Positions 31,261 to 42,870 of a stretch of 64,000 nucleotides of DNA are shown here, in pieces. Both the position numbers and the translations under genes were made by a program. The notes under the pieces are model-generated. The model was not told the origin of the DNA. It was given only the letters and a program-made list of their open reading frames with translations, and made no database searches. Each line of letters opens with the position of its first letter. Positions within the stretch are counted from its first letter, which is position 1. Source of the DNA: Apium graveolens (lineage: Eukaryota; Streptophyta; Magnoliopsida; Apiales; Apiaceae); contig NC_133650.1 of NCBI RefSeq assembly GCF_009905375.1, forward strand, positions 288,846,423-288,910,422, given 5' to 3'.

Positions 31261-33290
31261 CCTGCGTCATAGAACATATGGCAATATAGAGATAAAATGC
31301 ACTTAAGATCTATAATGAATGAAAATTATGCATTTAATCTTTGAGAGAAATGATGTACAATAGTGACTTCAAAAAGATTTTAATGAAATAAGCAATCACT
31401 AACATAGAAATAAGTTTGATTTTTCTCTTAAAAACTGTTTGAGTGCATAAGTCTGTTTTTATGCCTAAAAAGATAAATGAATTGAAAAGACTCAGACTGA
31501 TGATATAACAGTATTAAGAAGAGAAAGAAGGATTTTGTCTTTCAATATGAATGAGTTTTTGTAAAAGCATTGATCACTTAAGGTAAAGTCTAAGCAATTC
31601 TCATTCACGTCAAAAGCTCCATAATCTATCTTTATAAAATTATTACCAATAACATTGTTTATTGATAAATAATCTTAATAAGAATGACTATACTGCTGAT
31701 TTCAAATTGTAGTGAATCTTTCGGATATAGCAAAACATATAAATTCACTAGAACTTAAAATCTCACAATTATCTGCAACAAAATATTAACAATATATCAT
31801 TGTCTGATACTTGTCAAGTACTTTATATACCAATAATTATGTTGCATCCTACTTTAGTATAAGTTGAATCTTGAAACTGATTTGACATGGAATCGTCTAA
31901 CATCATAATTCAAATATATTAAAATAAGATTTTAATGAATTAAATACCAATTACCTATCAAATAGGCATTATCATTCAATTTTATAAATTATACAATTGT
32001 TAACTCCTAACAACTGTAATATCCCAAACAATACTGGTTCGATAAATAAAGCAACATTAACCAGCATTATCATGTTTGCAGTCTTAGAAAAAAATATTTT
32101 AAGTTCCATATACTTTGATCCATTGAGTATTGCATCTATTATCAAAGTGTTCAGGAATTTGCAAATACGTATAAAAATTATTCTAGGTAGACAACATATG
32201 GTTACTTCTAATAAAGCCAAATCCTCATTGACCATAGTTGTACTTCAAGAGATATTTTTACACTTTTTATATTAGTATAAGTGACTGAGAATAAGCATTG
32301 ATTACTTAGAGGAGTTCTAAGGTCACAAATACTAATACTTCATAATTAGTTCATAGTTAAACTCTTAACTAAGTATCATTAACTGATATAAGTCAAGAAT
32401 TAGCATACAATTAATCATGCTACAATCATGATTCTGATTTCAGTGAATTCTTGAGATGTGAACATTGCTAAATTCGTTAAAACCAAAATCTCATAATTAA
32501 CTTATAACACACAAGTCACAATCAATATACTAGATATAAATTATTGAAAAATTTAGTTATAATCAATTATGCTGCTTATTTATTTTAAGTTAGTTTGAAT
32601 TATGAAGCAAATAAAATCATTGAATTGCTTCAATTTCCATAATCAAAACTACCCAAAATAAATACTAAATATCTATGAGTTAGATACTAGTACTTAAATA
32701 TTTTCATAATTATCCTTAAATAATCACCTATAGGATATATGACTTATATACATCGCAATCACTCTCTGGATAATTAGTAATTTTAGAAATACTTTCTAAG
32801 CATATAAAATATTATGAGTTTTATACACATAACTTAGAAAATACTTCAACTTTCAATATTAGTGATTTTAGAAATAAGCATTGATTACTTTGAACAAAAA
32901 TTCTAAATAATATCAGTAATACTAAAAGTATCACAATTATTCGTACAAGATACAAATAAATATGGTGCATTTTATTCTAATATAATTTAAATTATGAGAC
33001 TGATATGGAATGAAATTGTCTACCATCATAATTTAAATAAATTAAAATAATATTCAAACTTAATGTTATAATAGTTAATTACCACAAATATATATGACAT
33101 TGTAATTATGATAATCAAGATGGTAGCACTAAGTACGAGGTACTGGATTACTGATAAATTCAAAAGTCCTTTAAATATTGAAGATTTAATACTTGTGAAC
33201 TTATATTAAGAATTCCTTACAGATGAGATTTCCAACTAATATACAATGAATGATATACCACACTTACAAACTAGTCTTAAAAAATTAACT
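31261..33290. other. AT-rich spacer of Copia3
   Basis: Two kilobases of very AT-rich sequence, no credible ORF on either strand. It occupies the place of the Copia1 pol-ORF3 spacer. Confidence 0.5.
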
Positions 33291-35900
33291 TAATTATCAA
33301 GTGATTTAGTAAATGTTTCTACAAGTGACTCTTTGACTAAAAGACATGCTCTCGAAAGAAATGATATTTGGTGTGAAGGTGTCTTGTCATAGAGTGTTCA
33401 TAGAGTTGTTAAATTTGAGGTTGTTTCTTATCATAACAAGAAATCAATCTTCTTTCACGAAGTTGACAGCTTCCTGAGATGCTTCTCCTGTCACTTAGGT
33501 TGACAGCTTCAGAGATGCTTCTCATATCTTTCTTACAACCTGCGTAATCTATATCTATATAGACAAATATGTTAAGCACAATATCTTTTGGGTACTTTAC
33601 TCCAAGAGTTGGTAGTCCCTTAAGATATCTAATAATCTTATAATAGCTATAAGATTGGATTCTCTAGGATCCACTTGGAAACTTTCACTTTGGCATCTTG
33701 AGAACATTATATCACTACCCATATATAACACTATGTTTGTGCCTAGTCATAAGAGAGTTATTAATATGAAAAATCTACTAGTTCATTTTAAACTTGTAAC
33801 TTCAGTTAGAGTGCCATACCATGTCCTTGACGATTGCTTGAGTAGTATACTAGTTCATACCAACCTGAAGTGAGCTTGTGAAGAAGAGATATACAGAGTC
33901 CAATAGATCTGCAACTGTAAAGTCCATGAACTGTTGTGCATTGACTACTTCCTTTGACTCACCAACCAGGAGTACACTTGTTCACACTTACCAGAGTCCA
34001 ATTCCAGGTAGAATGTACAACATGTTCCAGATATGCCATAATATCCTCAAGTCTCGTTACTGGTGCTTTCTGTCAAATAGTGCTTCCTGATAATAACCTA
34101 GCATCCAGTTTGGCCCTGTCCCTCCTAACAATGTCATTGTCATCTAGTATTGACTTCTGGTTATCCTAGTACCAATTACAAAGTTGTCATTTGGTTTGGA
34201 TACCAGCATCCCTTTAATCTGCTTACTGAATGATTGAGCTCATCTTGCTTTGCAATCACCCGATCAATTCGGATCTATCAGAGCTTATGTAACTTTCTTA
34301 GTTTCTTCTTCAGATAGAAAACTAGAGAAATAATCATTCGCAATCAGTAGCCCTGCTAATCATTACTCCACCATCTGGACCACTTAAGAACTAGACTCTG
34401 GGAATAGACTTGACATCAAACCCTTTGTCTCAGCAGATATGTTCTTGTTGTGTCCTCTAAATTTTCAATGTGGTGTTGTGTCTGACTAGTTGATCCTTCT
34501 ATTGCTCCCCTTAACCTGTTGTTGGGATTTCCTTAAAATCCTTACCCTTGCTGACTAGCTTCATTGAAGTAATGAGATGTGTAGATACACTGCCATTCTA
34601 CTGCTTGGATATGAATCATCAATACCATTAATTTCTCCTTTAACAGCTTGGAGCATTCAGTTGTTGAACTGTACACTTAGACATTCATTCATCTTCTGTT
34701 GATCAACCACAAATGCCCTGTAGGTTGTATACTCCACTGAGTAGCCATGAAAAATATCCTAACAAGTCTTAGCTGCAAATGCCAAGATCTTCAAACAACT
34801 AAAAACATTTCATTGTTTGCTTCTGTAGAACATTCTGTCCAAATACTTTTAGGTTATCCAGTGTTTATTTCTGTTGGCCATTAACTCATTAGTGGTCTTC
34901 ATGTATACATCCCGATCAAGGTTTGATCTTACTTGTTGTAAATTGTATTGACTGCTTCAGCCCTTTGGTATTTAGAAAGTCTTGATTAGTTTGATATTTC
35001 CCTTATAGCTTTAATCAAGTTCTGGTTCTTCCTTTGTACCACTCTATTATGACACGGAGCTCCCAATGCTGAATATGTCTCAAAATATTCTTGATACTAC
35101 AGATATTAGTCAGAACTGCTTCTTGAATTGAGTCCCATTATCTAACCACGAGATCATTTATTTTATAGTTGCTTCCAGCTTGATCTTCTGATGTGATCAA
35201 TCATCATCTGTGATGTCTTGTGTTTAGAATGCACAAACAACAACTTTGTTTAATAAGAATAGTCAACCACCATCACTAAGGTATATCTTTACTTTGATGT
35301 GATGTTGTCCTTGACTTCTCTTTCCGACATGCTTCACATTTATCATGTTCTAAATTCCAGATGAGGCGGTCCTCTCACTAACCCCTTTCCACAAAAGAGT
35401 TTCTTGATTTGATGTTCAAGGGTGAGAGCTTCTAATGCCATAGCTAAAATTTTATCAGATTAAGCTTTATAGTAGACACCATTGACTTTACCAGTCCTGA
35501 TATTCCATTCTAGCCATGAGCATATCATTTCCTTACTCTTGACAAGAGCAGGCTTCTCAACCTTCCTGCTTCAGATGAAACACTAATCCTACATTGAATT
35601 GACATTTTGTCCTTTGATGCAGAACCTTCTGATAAGAAGATTTGTGTCTTGATTATTCAGCAAGAAAGATGCTTCAATTGTTATCAATGACTCCAATAAT
35701 TAGTTGTTATCAGTGACAACAATTGTTGAGTTCATGATGACATCCCTTTTCTGCATAGCTTGTCCCGTAATGAAAACCTTTGTTGTCATCTCCAAAGATT
35801 ATTGATGGAATAGCTTTTGTCAATCACATTTGATTATGAGGCTCTTTTTTCATCATATTTCTTGAGTATGAATTACCAAGAATATATATGAATTAATTAA
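33291..35900 (-). pseudogene. pol: Copia3 pol, strongly decayed
   Basis: Minus-strand remnants align by eye with Copia1 pol: the RNase H part near 33,440-33,660 (compare 7,500-7,700), the RT upstream part near 34,120-34,190 (compare 8,480-8,540), and the integrase motif region near 35,030-35,070 (compare 9,540-9,590). Every frame is full of stops and indels. The RNase H part holds a local tandem duplication at 33,461-33,530. Confidence 0.6.
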
Positions 35901-37953
35901 CCTGTTATGTCATGTACTCACAAAAGGATTAACAGTTCTTGGTACCCAACTTATCAGTTTGGGTCCAGTTCGATTAGAGATTTTACTATAAACTGATATA
36001 ACAACAGCTACAACCTTATCATGCCTTATCTTTGACTGACCATTTTATCCATTTTACTACCCTTGACAGATTTGTCTCTAGGCTAGGGGGAAAATGGTTC
36101 CAACCTTATATAAGGAAGACTAGCAGTCTTTTCCCTATTAGAATCCTAAAAATGTTTTTTCTATAATTAATGCAAGTAGTAAGAGATGCATTCATGGCAT
36201 AAAAATAGGCAAGCATTGTATTAGAAATACATGGCATTCATTCAGAAACATTACATATAATAATTAAGCAATATAGGCATGATATAGAACAAACAGAATT
36301 AACAAATAAATCATTAGTTCTATTTATTCCAATCTTGTTGATGAATCTCATCTAGCTATCTCAATCTAAATATAAACTAATACATCTTAACAAACAATTC
36401 AGAATAAATGAATAAATCACAATGTAATAAGATATAGTAGATTATAAGCATAAACAAAGGTCTTAAGTGCTGAAAAACATATATCTCACTAAAGCAATTA
36501 ATCATGTTCAACAAATATTCAAACACATATTTAAGATCATCTAAAGTAACATGCACAAGTTAAACATCAATCCTAGTTACCAGAATAATAATCTAGTGAA
36601 CTAGTTCAACATTATCTAATTGTGATGCTATTATGCTTGTGTGAGTGTTAAACATTTAAACACTAAGATATTAATCATGCATTGAATATTGAAAACAAAA
36701 TATTGCAGTGGTTCAAGAATTCGAAACCTGAGATATGTGAGTTGGACCATCTTCAGAGATTGCTATGAAAGCAAGATATTCATTATTCTCGTCATATGAT
36801 CCATCTTAACTCTTTCCCGTGCACTATAAGTTTTGACTGGCTATTTCCCTAAGAAAACATTCCACCTTTTTCTCAACTCATCAACTGAGTCCCTACTCAT
36901 CCTTGTTTGTCAAGCTTCTTGTTCCGTTGTAGCAAAACCCCTGATAGTTACCTTTTTCTCAGTCTTGTAATCACATCTTGAACTGAATCCGAAAAAGCCT
37001 CTGCTTCAGAATAAATAGGCTTGATCCTTGGATATAGCTTATGTACTCCTTGTGAATCTGATTCGACTAAACTTCCCTGACATGTGAAACACTGCCCTGA
37101 CGTCTAGTCCCTCAAGTACTTCTACCTGAGCTTCCTCTGATTCAGCTAACAGTAACTCTTATATTTTGTCCAGAGGTTCCAACTTTACTGCCTGTAACTA
37201 AGATGTTTGTTTGTCCCCACTATTCTCTCTGACCTCCATAATTCCTGCCTGTATGATCTCAGTGATTCCCGGATAAATATAGCATTGGTACAAACCACTG
37301 TGTGACTGTATAATCTGAAATCATAGAGTTGTCTTTAAAATCTTCGAGAAAAATTGTACCCGTAGAAATTTCATTCATTTCCTGCGTCTGAAAACCCAGT
37401 GGTATCCTATGGAGTAAGCCTTTGAGGATGTTCCATAATTTTCATCTGTAGGTCTTGAAATTAGTTTGATTGGAGTAAGAAAACCATTATCTTCAATTTT
37501 TGTATTCGGGAATTTTCCGTCTGAATAGCACATGGTCTTCGTTTTTTTCGAAAGATTATAATCATCTTTAACAGCCCGGAGGAATCCTGAATCTACCAAT
37601 ACTAAGTACCCTTAATTTAATATTTAAGAGAAATTTAAATTTCCAATATTTTTAATTTTCATAGAAAATAAATTAATCAAAAATAAATATTTACGGAAAA
37701 TCTAAGTTTCAGAATTTTGAATTTTTTTTAAAATTAAATAAAATGTAAATTATTATTTAAGAAAAATTTAAATTTAATAATTTTAAATTTTATGGATAAA
37801 TAAATAAATAATTAAAATTATGGCTAATTCCAAATTATTTAAAATTCAAAAATCTCAAGTGTTGATAATTTTTGAAAATTTAAAAATCTGAAAATACGAG
37901 AACGTGACTGTTTGGGCTGACACACCGGATCTGATCTGTATATCAATCAACAA
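35901..37953 (-). pseudogene. Presumed Copia3 gag and leader region
   Basis: Lies between the decayed pol and the primer site, where gag should be. No zinc knuckle or capsid motif is readable; the 37,600-37,900 part is AT-rich. Assigned by position only. Confidence 0.35.
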
Positions 37954-37965
37954 GCTCTGATACAA
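37954..37965 (-). other. Copia3 primer binding site
   Basis: TTGTATCAGAGC on the minus strand, two bases inside the LTR, one change from the tRNA-iMet site of Copia1 (TGG to TTG). Confidence 0.75.
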
Positions 37966-37967
37966 AT

Positions 37968-39236
37968 TGTTAGGTCCTGAATTATCGTAGAAGGGGGGGT
38001 TGAATACGATAATCACTAAATTAAAATTTCTTTCGAATCTTTAGCGGATATAGATTTAATGCTCGGTTAGTGGTTCCGTGTTCTTGAGGTGAATAGTGTT
38101 TGGGAATATAAAACGAGGAACACAAGATATTCGGGGAAGTATATATTCATATATAAATCTGCGAGGGGTGTTGCTACACTCCGGTAAATAAATTAACCGG
38201 TCACAGTCCAAGAACAACCATGTTCTTGCTTCTACAAAGATCAACAGATTAAATCCTATACAATGATCTAGGTTTTATTTGTCTAAGGATTTAATTACCG
38301 GGTAATGATTATAATGCCTCTATGAATATACAAGAATTAAATCGGGCATTATAATGTTACTCCGGTGAGAAGTTTAACGGATTTACAATGCTCTCGGAGC
38401 TTCTGTGTATTTTCTTTGCTGCTTGTTTTATCTCCTCTCGTTGGAGAAGAAGATAAAGACTCCGAACAATACAATTGAATTGTTGTTTTATATAGAGTTA
38501 TATATCAATTCATTTGGATAGGTGGCAGCTTTGTGTCCACATACATCCTTGAATTGCTGCATTATTATTCACTGGAAAATCAACCAAATATTCTATGGCG
38601 ACTATAGTGTATGTCCTTGTATTCTCTTCTATGGCGACCACTGTGTTCCCCCTGTACAAGGGCTCTATGGAGACTACAGAGTTCTCCTTGTACAAGGGTT
38701 CTATGGCGACTAGAGTTTCCTTAGCACTCTACTATGTGGCGACCAAAGTGTTTCCCTAGTGTCAGAAGCTCTATGGCGACCACAGAGTTCCCTTGGCAGA
38801 CTAACTCCTCTGTGGCGACCACAGTGTTTCCCTAGAGTAGGAAGCTCTATGGCGACCATAGAGTGTAAATTACATATGTAAATTACACCAACTCCTCTGT
38901 GGTGATCACAGAGGTTACATAGGGCCAACAACTCTATGGTGACCATAGAGTGTGTTTCTTCTAATTCCCCTGTGGCGACCACAGGGGCTTCCTTGTAGCC
39001 TTGATAACCTCAATGGCGACTAGAGTGGTATTTCTGCCTTACAATATTTTTTCTTCTCTTGTGCCATTATATATTATATCAACACCTTCTTCTGTAGCTG
39101 AATTAAAATCCCTTCTTGTATACTGATGTTTAGTGCACTAGTCTGGTTCACAAACAACTAGCATTGAGTGAACTTCATTCAATTGTCTTGAGTTTCTGAG
39201 CTGATGCAATTTGGTTGAATATGCATTACTTCTAAC
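37968..39236 (-). repeat. Copia3 5' LTR
   Basis: Starts TGTTAGGTCC next to the primer site, like Copia1 and Copia2. I place the other end at TTCTAACA (39,236) because the LTRs of Copia1 and Copia2 end CTAACA. Length about 1.27 kb. It carries the hairpin array at 38,593-39,028. Without a second copy the end stays uncertain. Confidence 0.55.
38593..39028. repeat. Array of about 12 short hairpins with a GGCGACC-type core
   Basis: Twelve imperfect palindromes centred on TGGCGACCA-like cores, at 38,593, 38,628, 38,663, 38,700, 38,731, 38,769, 38,807, 38,845, 38,894, 38,931, 38,967 and 39,008, spaced 31-49 bases apart. Four have fully paired arms of 8-9 bases around a 3-5-base loop (38,845, 38,894, 38,931 and 38,967). 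Arms differ between units, yet pairing is kept: CTCTATGG with CCATAGAG, CCTCTGTG with CACAGAGG, CCCCTGTGG with CCACAGGGG. Confidence 0.8.
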
Positions 39237-39838
39237 ACTGATTGTCAAATAAACAAATGTACTTTCATTGGAATCCTTTCTGGTACTTTAGACAACGTCT
39301 TCATTGCTACTACAATCTTGAATACTTCGTTCACTGTTCTTCACCGATGCTTGAACATATAAATGAACTTCTGTCACTGAGTATAACTTCAAGACTGCAG
39401 CTGTCTTCTTTAACCATTATCTATACTTTGTCTTCAATTCTTCAAATTCCCATGCTTCATACACTATCTATCTTCAATCAATGCTAATATACTGAGATCT
39501 TCTAGTAGCCCTTATACACTGAATCTTCATCATTTTTGAAACCTTGAAAGTCTTTAACCTTTATTCTTCACTGAGGCATGAACATATTAATGAGCTTCTT
39601 TTAGTGACCTGTAAACAGACTTCAAGCTTTCTTCTAATCATTTGATTCTTTGTATTTTCCTGGTCTTGATTTCTTCCTGAATTCTTGTGTAGACGTAGTA
39701 TTATTAACCTGTCCCATTCTAGTATTGTTCTCGTGTTGATTTATCAATGTAACTGTTCATACAACTACGTAGTCTCACCAATAATATTTATATCCATGCT
39801 TAGAAGATTATAAACAAATCTTATTTTATTTTCAGAAA
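39237..39838 (+). other. Gypsy2 pre-gag leader or remaining Copia3 LTR
   Basis: No gene. Two diverged copies of a segment (starting CTTCACCGATGCTTG at 39,339 and CTTCACTGAGGCATG at 39,567) lie 228 bp apart. A T-rich tract ending TTTTCAG directly before AAAATG (39,839) looks like a 3' splice site ahead of gag. Confidence 0.4.
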
Positions 39839-41006
39839 ATGGGTCCCAAGAAGAGTAGTAAGTCAGGGGGAATCATACCGAAAGTCATACTGATCCGACA
39901 GTTGTCCAAATACTGGAACTAATGCAATAACAAGTTACACAACTTGCGCAGCAACAACAGCAGCAACAACACCAACAACCACTAGCTCCACCTGCAATGA
40001 CTTTTAAGAATTTTCAAGCTGTTAATCCCCCGAGTTTAAGGGGAGTGCAAATCCAGTGGAAGACAATGCATGGCTTAAGGAAATAGAAAAAGCTTTTGAG
40101 TTGGTTGGCGCAGGAAATGAGCAGAAGACTAAGTTTCCCAGTTATTTTCTAAAAGTAAAAGCAATCTATTGGTGGGAATCTAAGAAATCATTAGAGAGAG
40201 CTCAAGTGGTGACATAGGAAAGATTTTACATAATTGTTATTGGAGAAATATTTCCCGAGGCATATGATGAACAAAATGGAGATTAATTTTTTGAGTTTAA
40301 TGTAAAGTAATTTGAGTGTTGTGGAGTATGAGGCCAAGTTTACAGAATTGGCAAGATTTGTTCAAGATCAAGTTGACACATATGAGAAGAGAGCAAAGAG
40401 ATTCCAACAGAGATTAAAATATTAGATTCAAGATAAAGTGGCTATGTTTGAAATGACTATGTTGCAGTGGTTCAGAAGGCAATGGTTATTGGAAGCAGAA
40501 GTGGTACATCTCAAAAAGAAAGGGATGCAAGGAAAAGGAAATTTGAATCTTCAGGAGGAGGACCTCAACAGAGTAATATTCAGGGCCATTTTAATAAAAG
40601 GACAGAGTTTTAGCAAAATAGAAGTTTGGAATTTAGGAGACCACTAATTGGAAATTGAGGTCAAAATACTCAATTCAGAGGCCAAAGTCAGCAGAGGTTC
40701 AATTCACCTCCAGTGTCATATTTCAGGAAAGGTGGGGGAAGGCATGTTGGGAACTGTCCAACCAATGTGATGTGTTTCAAGTGTGGAAGGAAAGGGCATT
40801 TTGCCAATAAGTGTCAGAGTTTAATTCAAGGCCAGAGACCAGGGAATAATTGTTTTACAAGTGGAATGCCAGGGCATCATTCCAGAAATTTTCCTACATC
40901 AAGAATGGCCAATAACACACCGAGGATTGCAGGTTCTCCATCTCAGAGTGTGCTAAGGATTGAAGGACCACCGGCTCAACCTAAGGCCTGAACATTTAAT
41001 ATATCT
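39839..41006 (+). pseudogene. gag: Gypsy2 gag, decayed
   Basis: Begins MGPKKSSKSGG, then a Gln-rich run and the retrotrans_gag signature (TFKNFQAVNPP, WLKEIEKAFELV, IYWWESKK), with many stops and frameshifts between 40,030 and 40,440. A CCHC knuckle (CFKCGRKGHFANKC) survives near 40,770; a second (CFTSGMPGHHSRNF) has lost two cysteines. Closely related to Gypsy1 Gag but clearly a different copy. Confidence 0.85.
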
Positions 41007-41531
41007 ATGAAGGATTCAGTTCAAATTTCGGATGTGGTTGCAGTTACGCTCCCAGTAAACTCCGTAGATGCTAAAGTTTTAATTGATTCTGGGCCTACAC
41101 GGTCATTTATTTCTAAGGATTTTGTTGATAAACTACATTGTGAAATAAAACTGTTAGATAAAGTGCTAATGATAAAACTAGCTAATAAGAATCAAGTTGC
41201 AGTAGATCAAGTGTGTCTGATGTGTGATATTGAGATCAGAGGACATCATTTTCATGCCAGCTTGATACCTTTTAAGTTGGGAGAATTTGATGTTATTCTA
41301 GGGATGGATTGGTTGTCAGAAAATAATGCCCAGATTGACTATAAGAATAGAAAGGTGAGACTTCAAACAGTGGATAAAAAGAAGAAAGTGGTATTTCAAG
41401 GGAATAAACAAGATAAGAAATTCTTATCGGTAGCTCAAGCGAAAAAGTTATTACGCCAGAATTGTGAAGCATTTTTGGCCTATACAATAGATACTAAAAG
41501 GAGATTCCAAACCCGGAAGCTGTTCCAATAG
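41007..41531 (+). pseudogene. Gypsy2 aspartic protease
   Basis: A 174-codon open frame with VLIDSGPTRSFISKDF (active site DSG, with Pro in place of the usual Ala) and LGEFDVILGMDWLSENNA. It is the best-preserved part of this element, but the flanking frames are broken. Confidence 0.85.
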
Positions 41532-42870
41532 TCAATGAATTTCCAGATGTTTTACCAGGATTACCTCCTGACAGAGAAATTGAGTTTGCTATTGAATTGG
41601 CACTAGGGACAAAACCAGTTTCCAAAGCTCTATACTGTATGGCCCCAGTTGAGATGAAGGAATTGGTAGTTCAGCTGCAAGATCTTTTGGATAAAGGATT
41701 TATAAGAGTAAGTGTATCCCCATGGGGCGCACCAATTTTGTTTGTCAAGAAGAAAGATGGAAGTATGCGACTATATATCGATTACCGAGAGCTGAATAAG
41801 TTAACCATTAAGAATAAGTAACCACTGTGAAGGATTGATGACCTGTTTGACCAACTAAAAGATGCTATATGGTTTTCTAAGATTGATTTAAGATTGGGAT
41901 ACCATCAACTGAAGATCAAGCTAGAAGATATTTCAAAGACAACCTTTAGAACTAGATATGGACACTATGAGTTTTTGGTGATGGCATTTAGATTGACAAA
42001 CGCACTAACAACTTTCATGGATTTGATGAATCGAGTATTCAAAAAAAATTTGGATAAATTTGTAATTGTATTCATAGATGACATTTTGGCTTACTCGAAG
42101 ACAGAACTAGAGCATGTTGAACATCTAAGGATAGTTTTGGAAATACTGTGACATTAGAAATTGTACGGAAAGTTTTCAAAATGTGAGTTTTGGTTACGAG
42201 AAGTACAATTTCTTGGACATGTTATAAGTAATGAAGGAGTGAAAGTAGATCCATCAAAGATTGATGCCGTAATAAATTGGGAAAGACCAAAGACACCAAC
42301 AGAGGTAAGAAGCTTTATGGGATTAGCAGGTTATTATATAAAATTTGTGCAGAATTTTGCAAGGATAGCTACTCCACTGACAAAGCTTACTAGAAAGAAT
42401 GAGAAATTTGAACGGACGGAGAAGTGTGAGGAAAGTTTTCAATAATTAAAGAACAGATTAGTATCAGCACCAACACTAGTCTTACCAGATGATCAAGGGA
42501 ACTTTGTGATCTATAGTGACGCTTCACACAAAGGTTTGGGATGTGTTTTGATGCAATATGAGAAGGTGATAGCTTACACATCAAGGAAACTAAAACTACA
42601 TGAAAAGAAGTTTCCAACCCATGATCTAGAACTAGCAGCTATATTGTTTATATTAAATATATGGAGGCATTACCTTTATGCAGAGACGTATGAAATCTAC
42701 ACGCACCACAAGAGTTTAAACTATATCTTCACCCAGAAGGAACTGAACATGAGACATGGAAGATGGTTAGAATTGATGAAGGGCTATGATTGTGCAATTA
42801 ACTACCATCCAGGAAAGGCAAATGTGGTGGTAGATGCTTTAAGCAGAAAAGAGAGGTTGAATATGATCAC
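41532..42870 (+). pseudogene. Gypsy2 reverse transcriptase and RNase H, decayed
   Basis: RT landmarks: [42 protein letters not shown], and catalytic FIDDILAYS; then [17 protein letters not shown], and RNase H with [10 protein letters not shown] and [15 protein letters not shown]. Stops near 41,819, 42,149 and 42,443 interrupt it. DHKSL is changed to HHKSL, an active-site loss. Confidence 0.9.

Larger units (their letters stand above)
30234..39236 (-). mobile_element. Copia3: heavily decayed Ty1-Copia element, 3' LTR missing
   Basis: Minus-strand element with a recognisable 5' LTR (37,968-39,236, starting TGTTAGGTCCTG), a primer site and faint gag, pol and ORF3-like regions in the order seen in Copia1. 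No second LTR is visible at its left edge, where it ends abruptly in the Gypsy2 leader. The right boundary is uncertain and could reach about 39,780. Confidence 0.7.

Noticed and set aside
31972..32275. Overlapping open frames of 87 and 92 codons on the two strands
   Set aside because: Both lie in the AT-rich Copia3 spacer, overlap each other and lack any domain.
38710..38982. 90-codon minus-strand ORF in the hairpin array
   Set aside because: Translation of the palindromic units; it shows no protein-like composition apart from the repeats.
38593..39028. CRISPR-like repeat array
   Set aside because: Plant nuclear DNA inside an LTR, and the repeats are themselves hairpins with irregular spacing.
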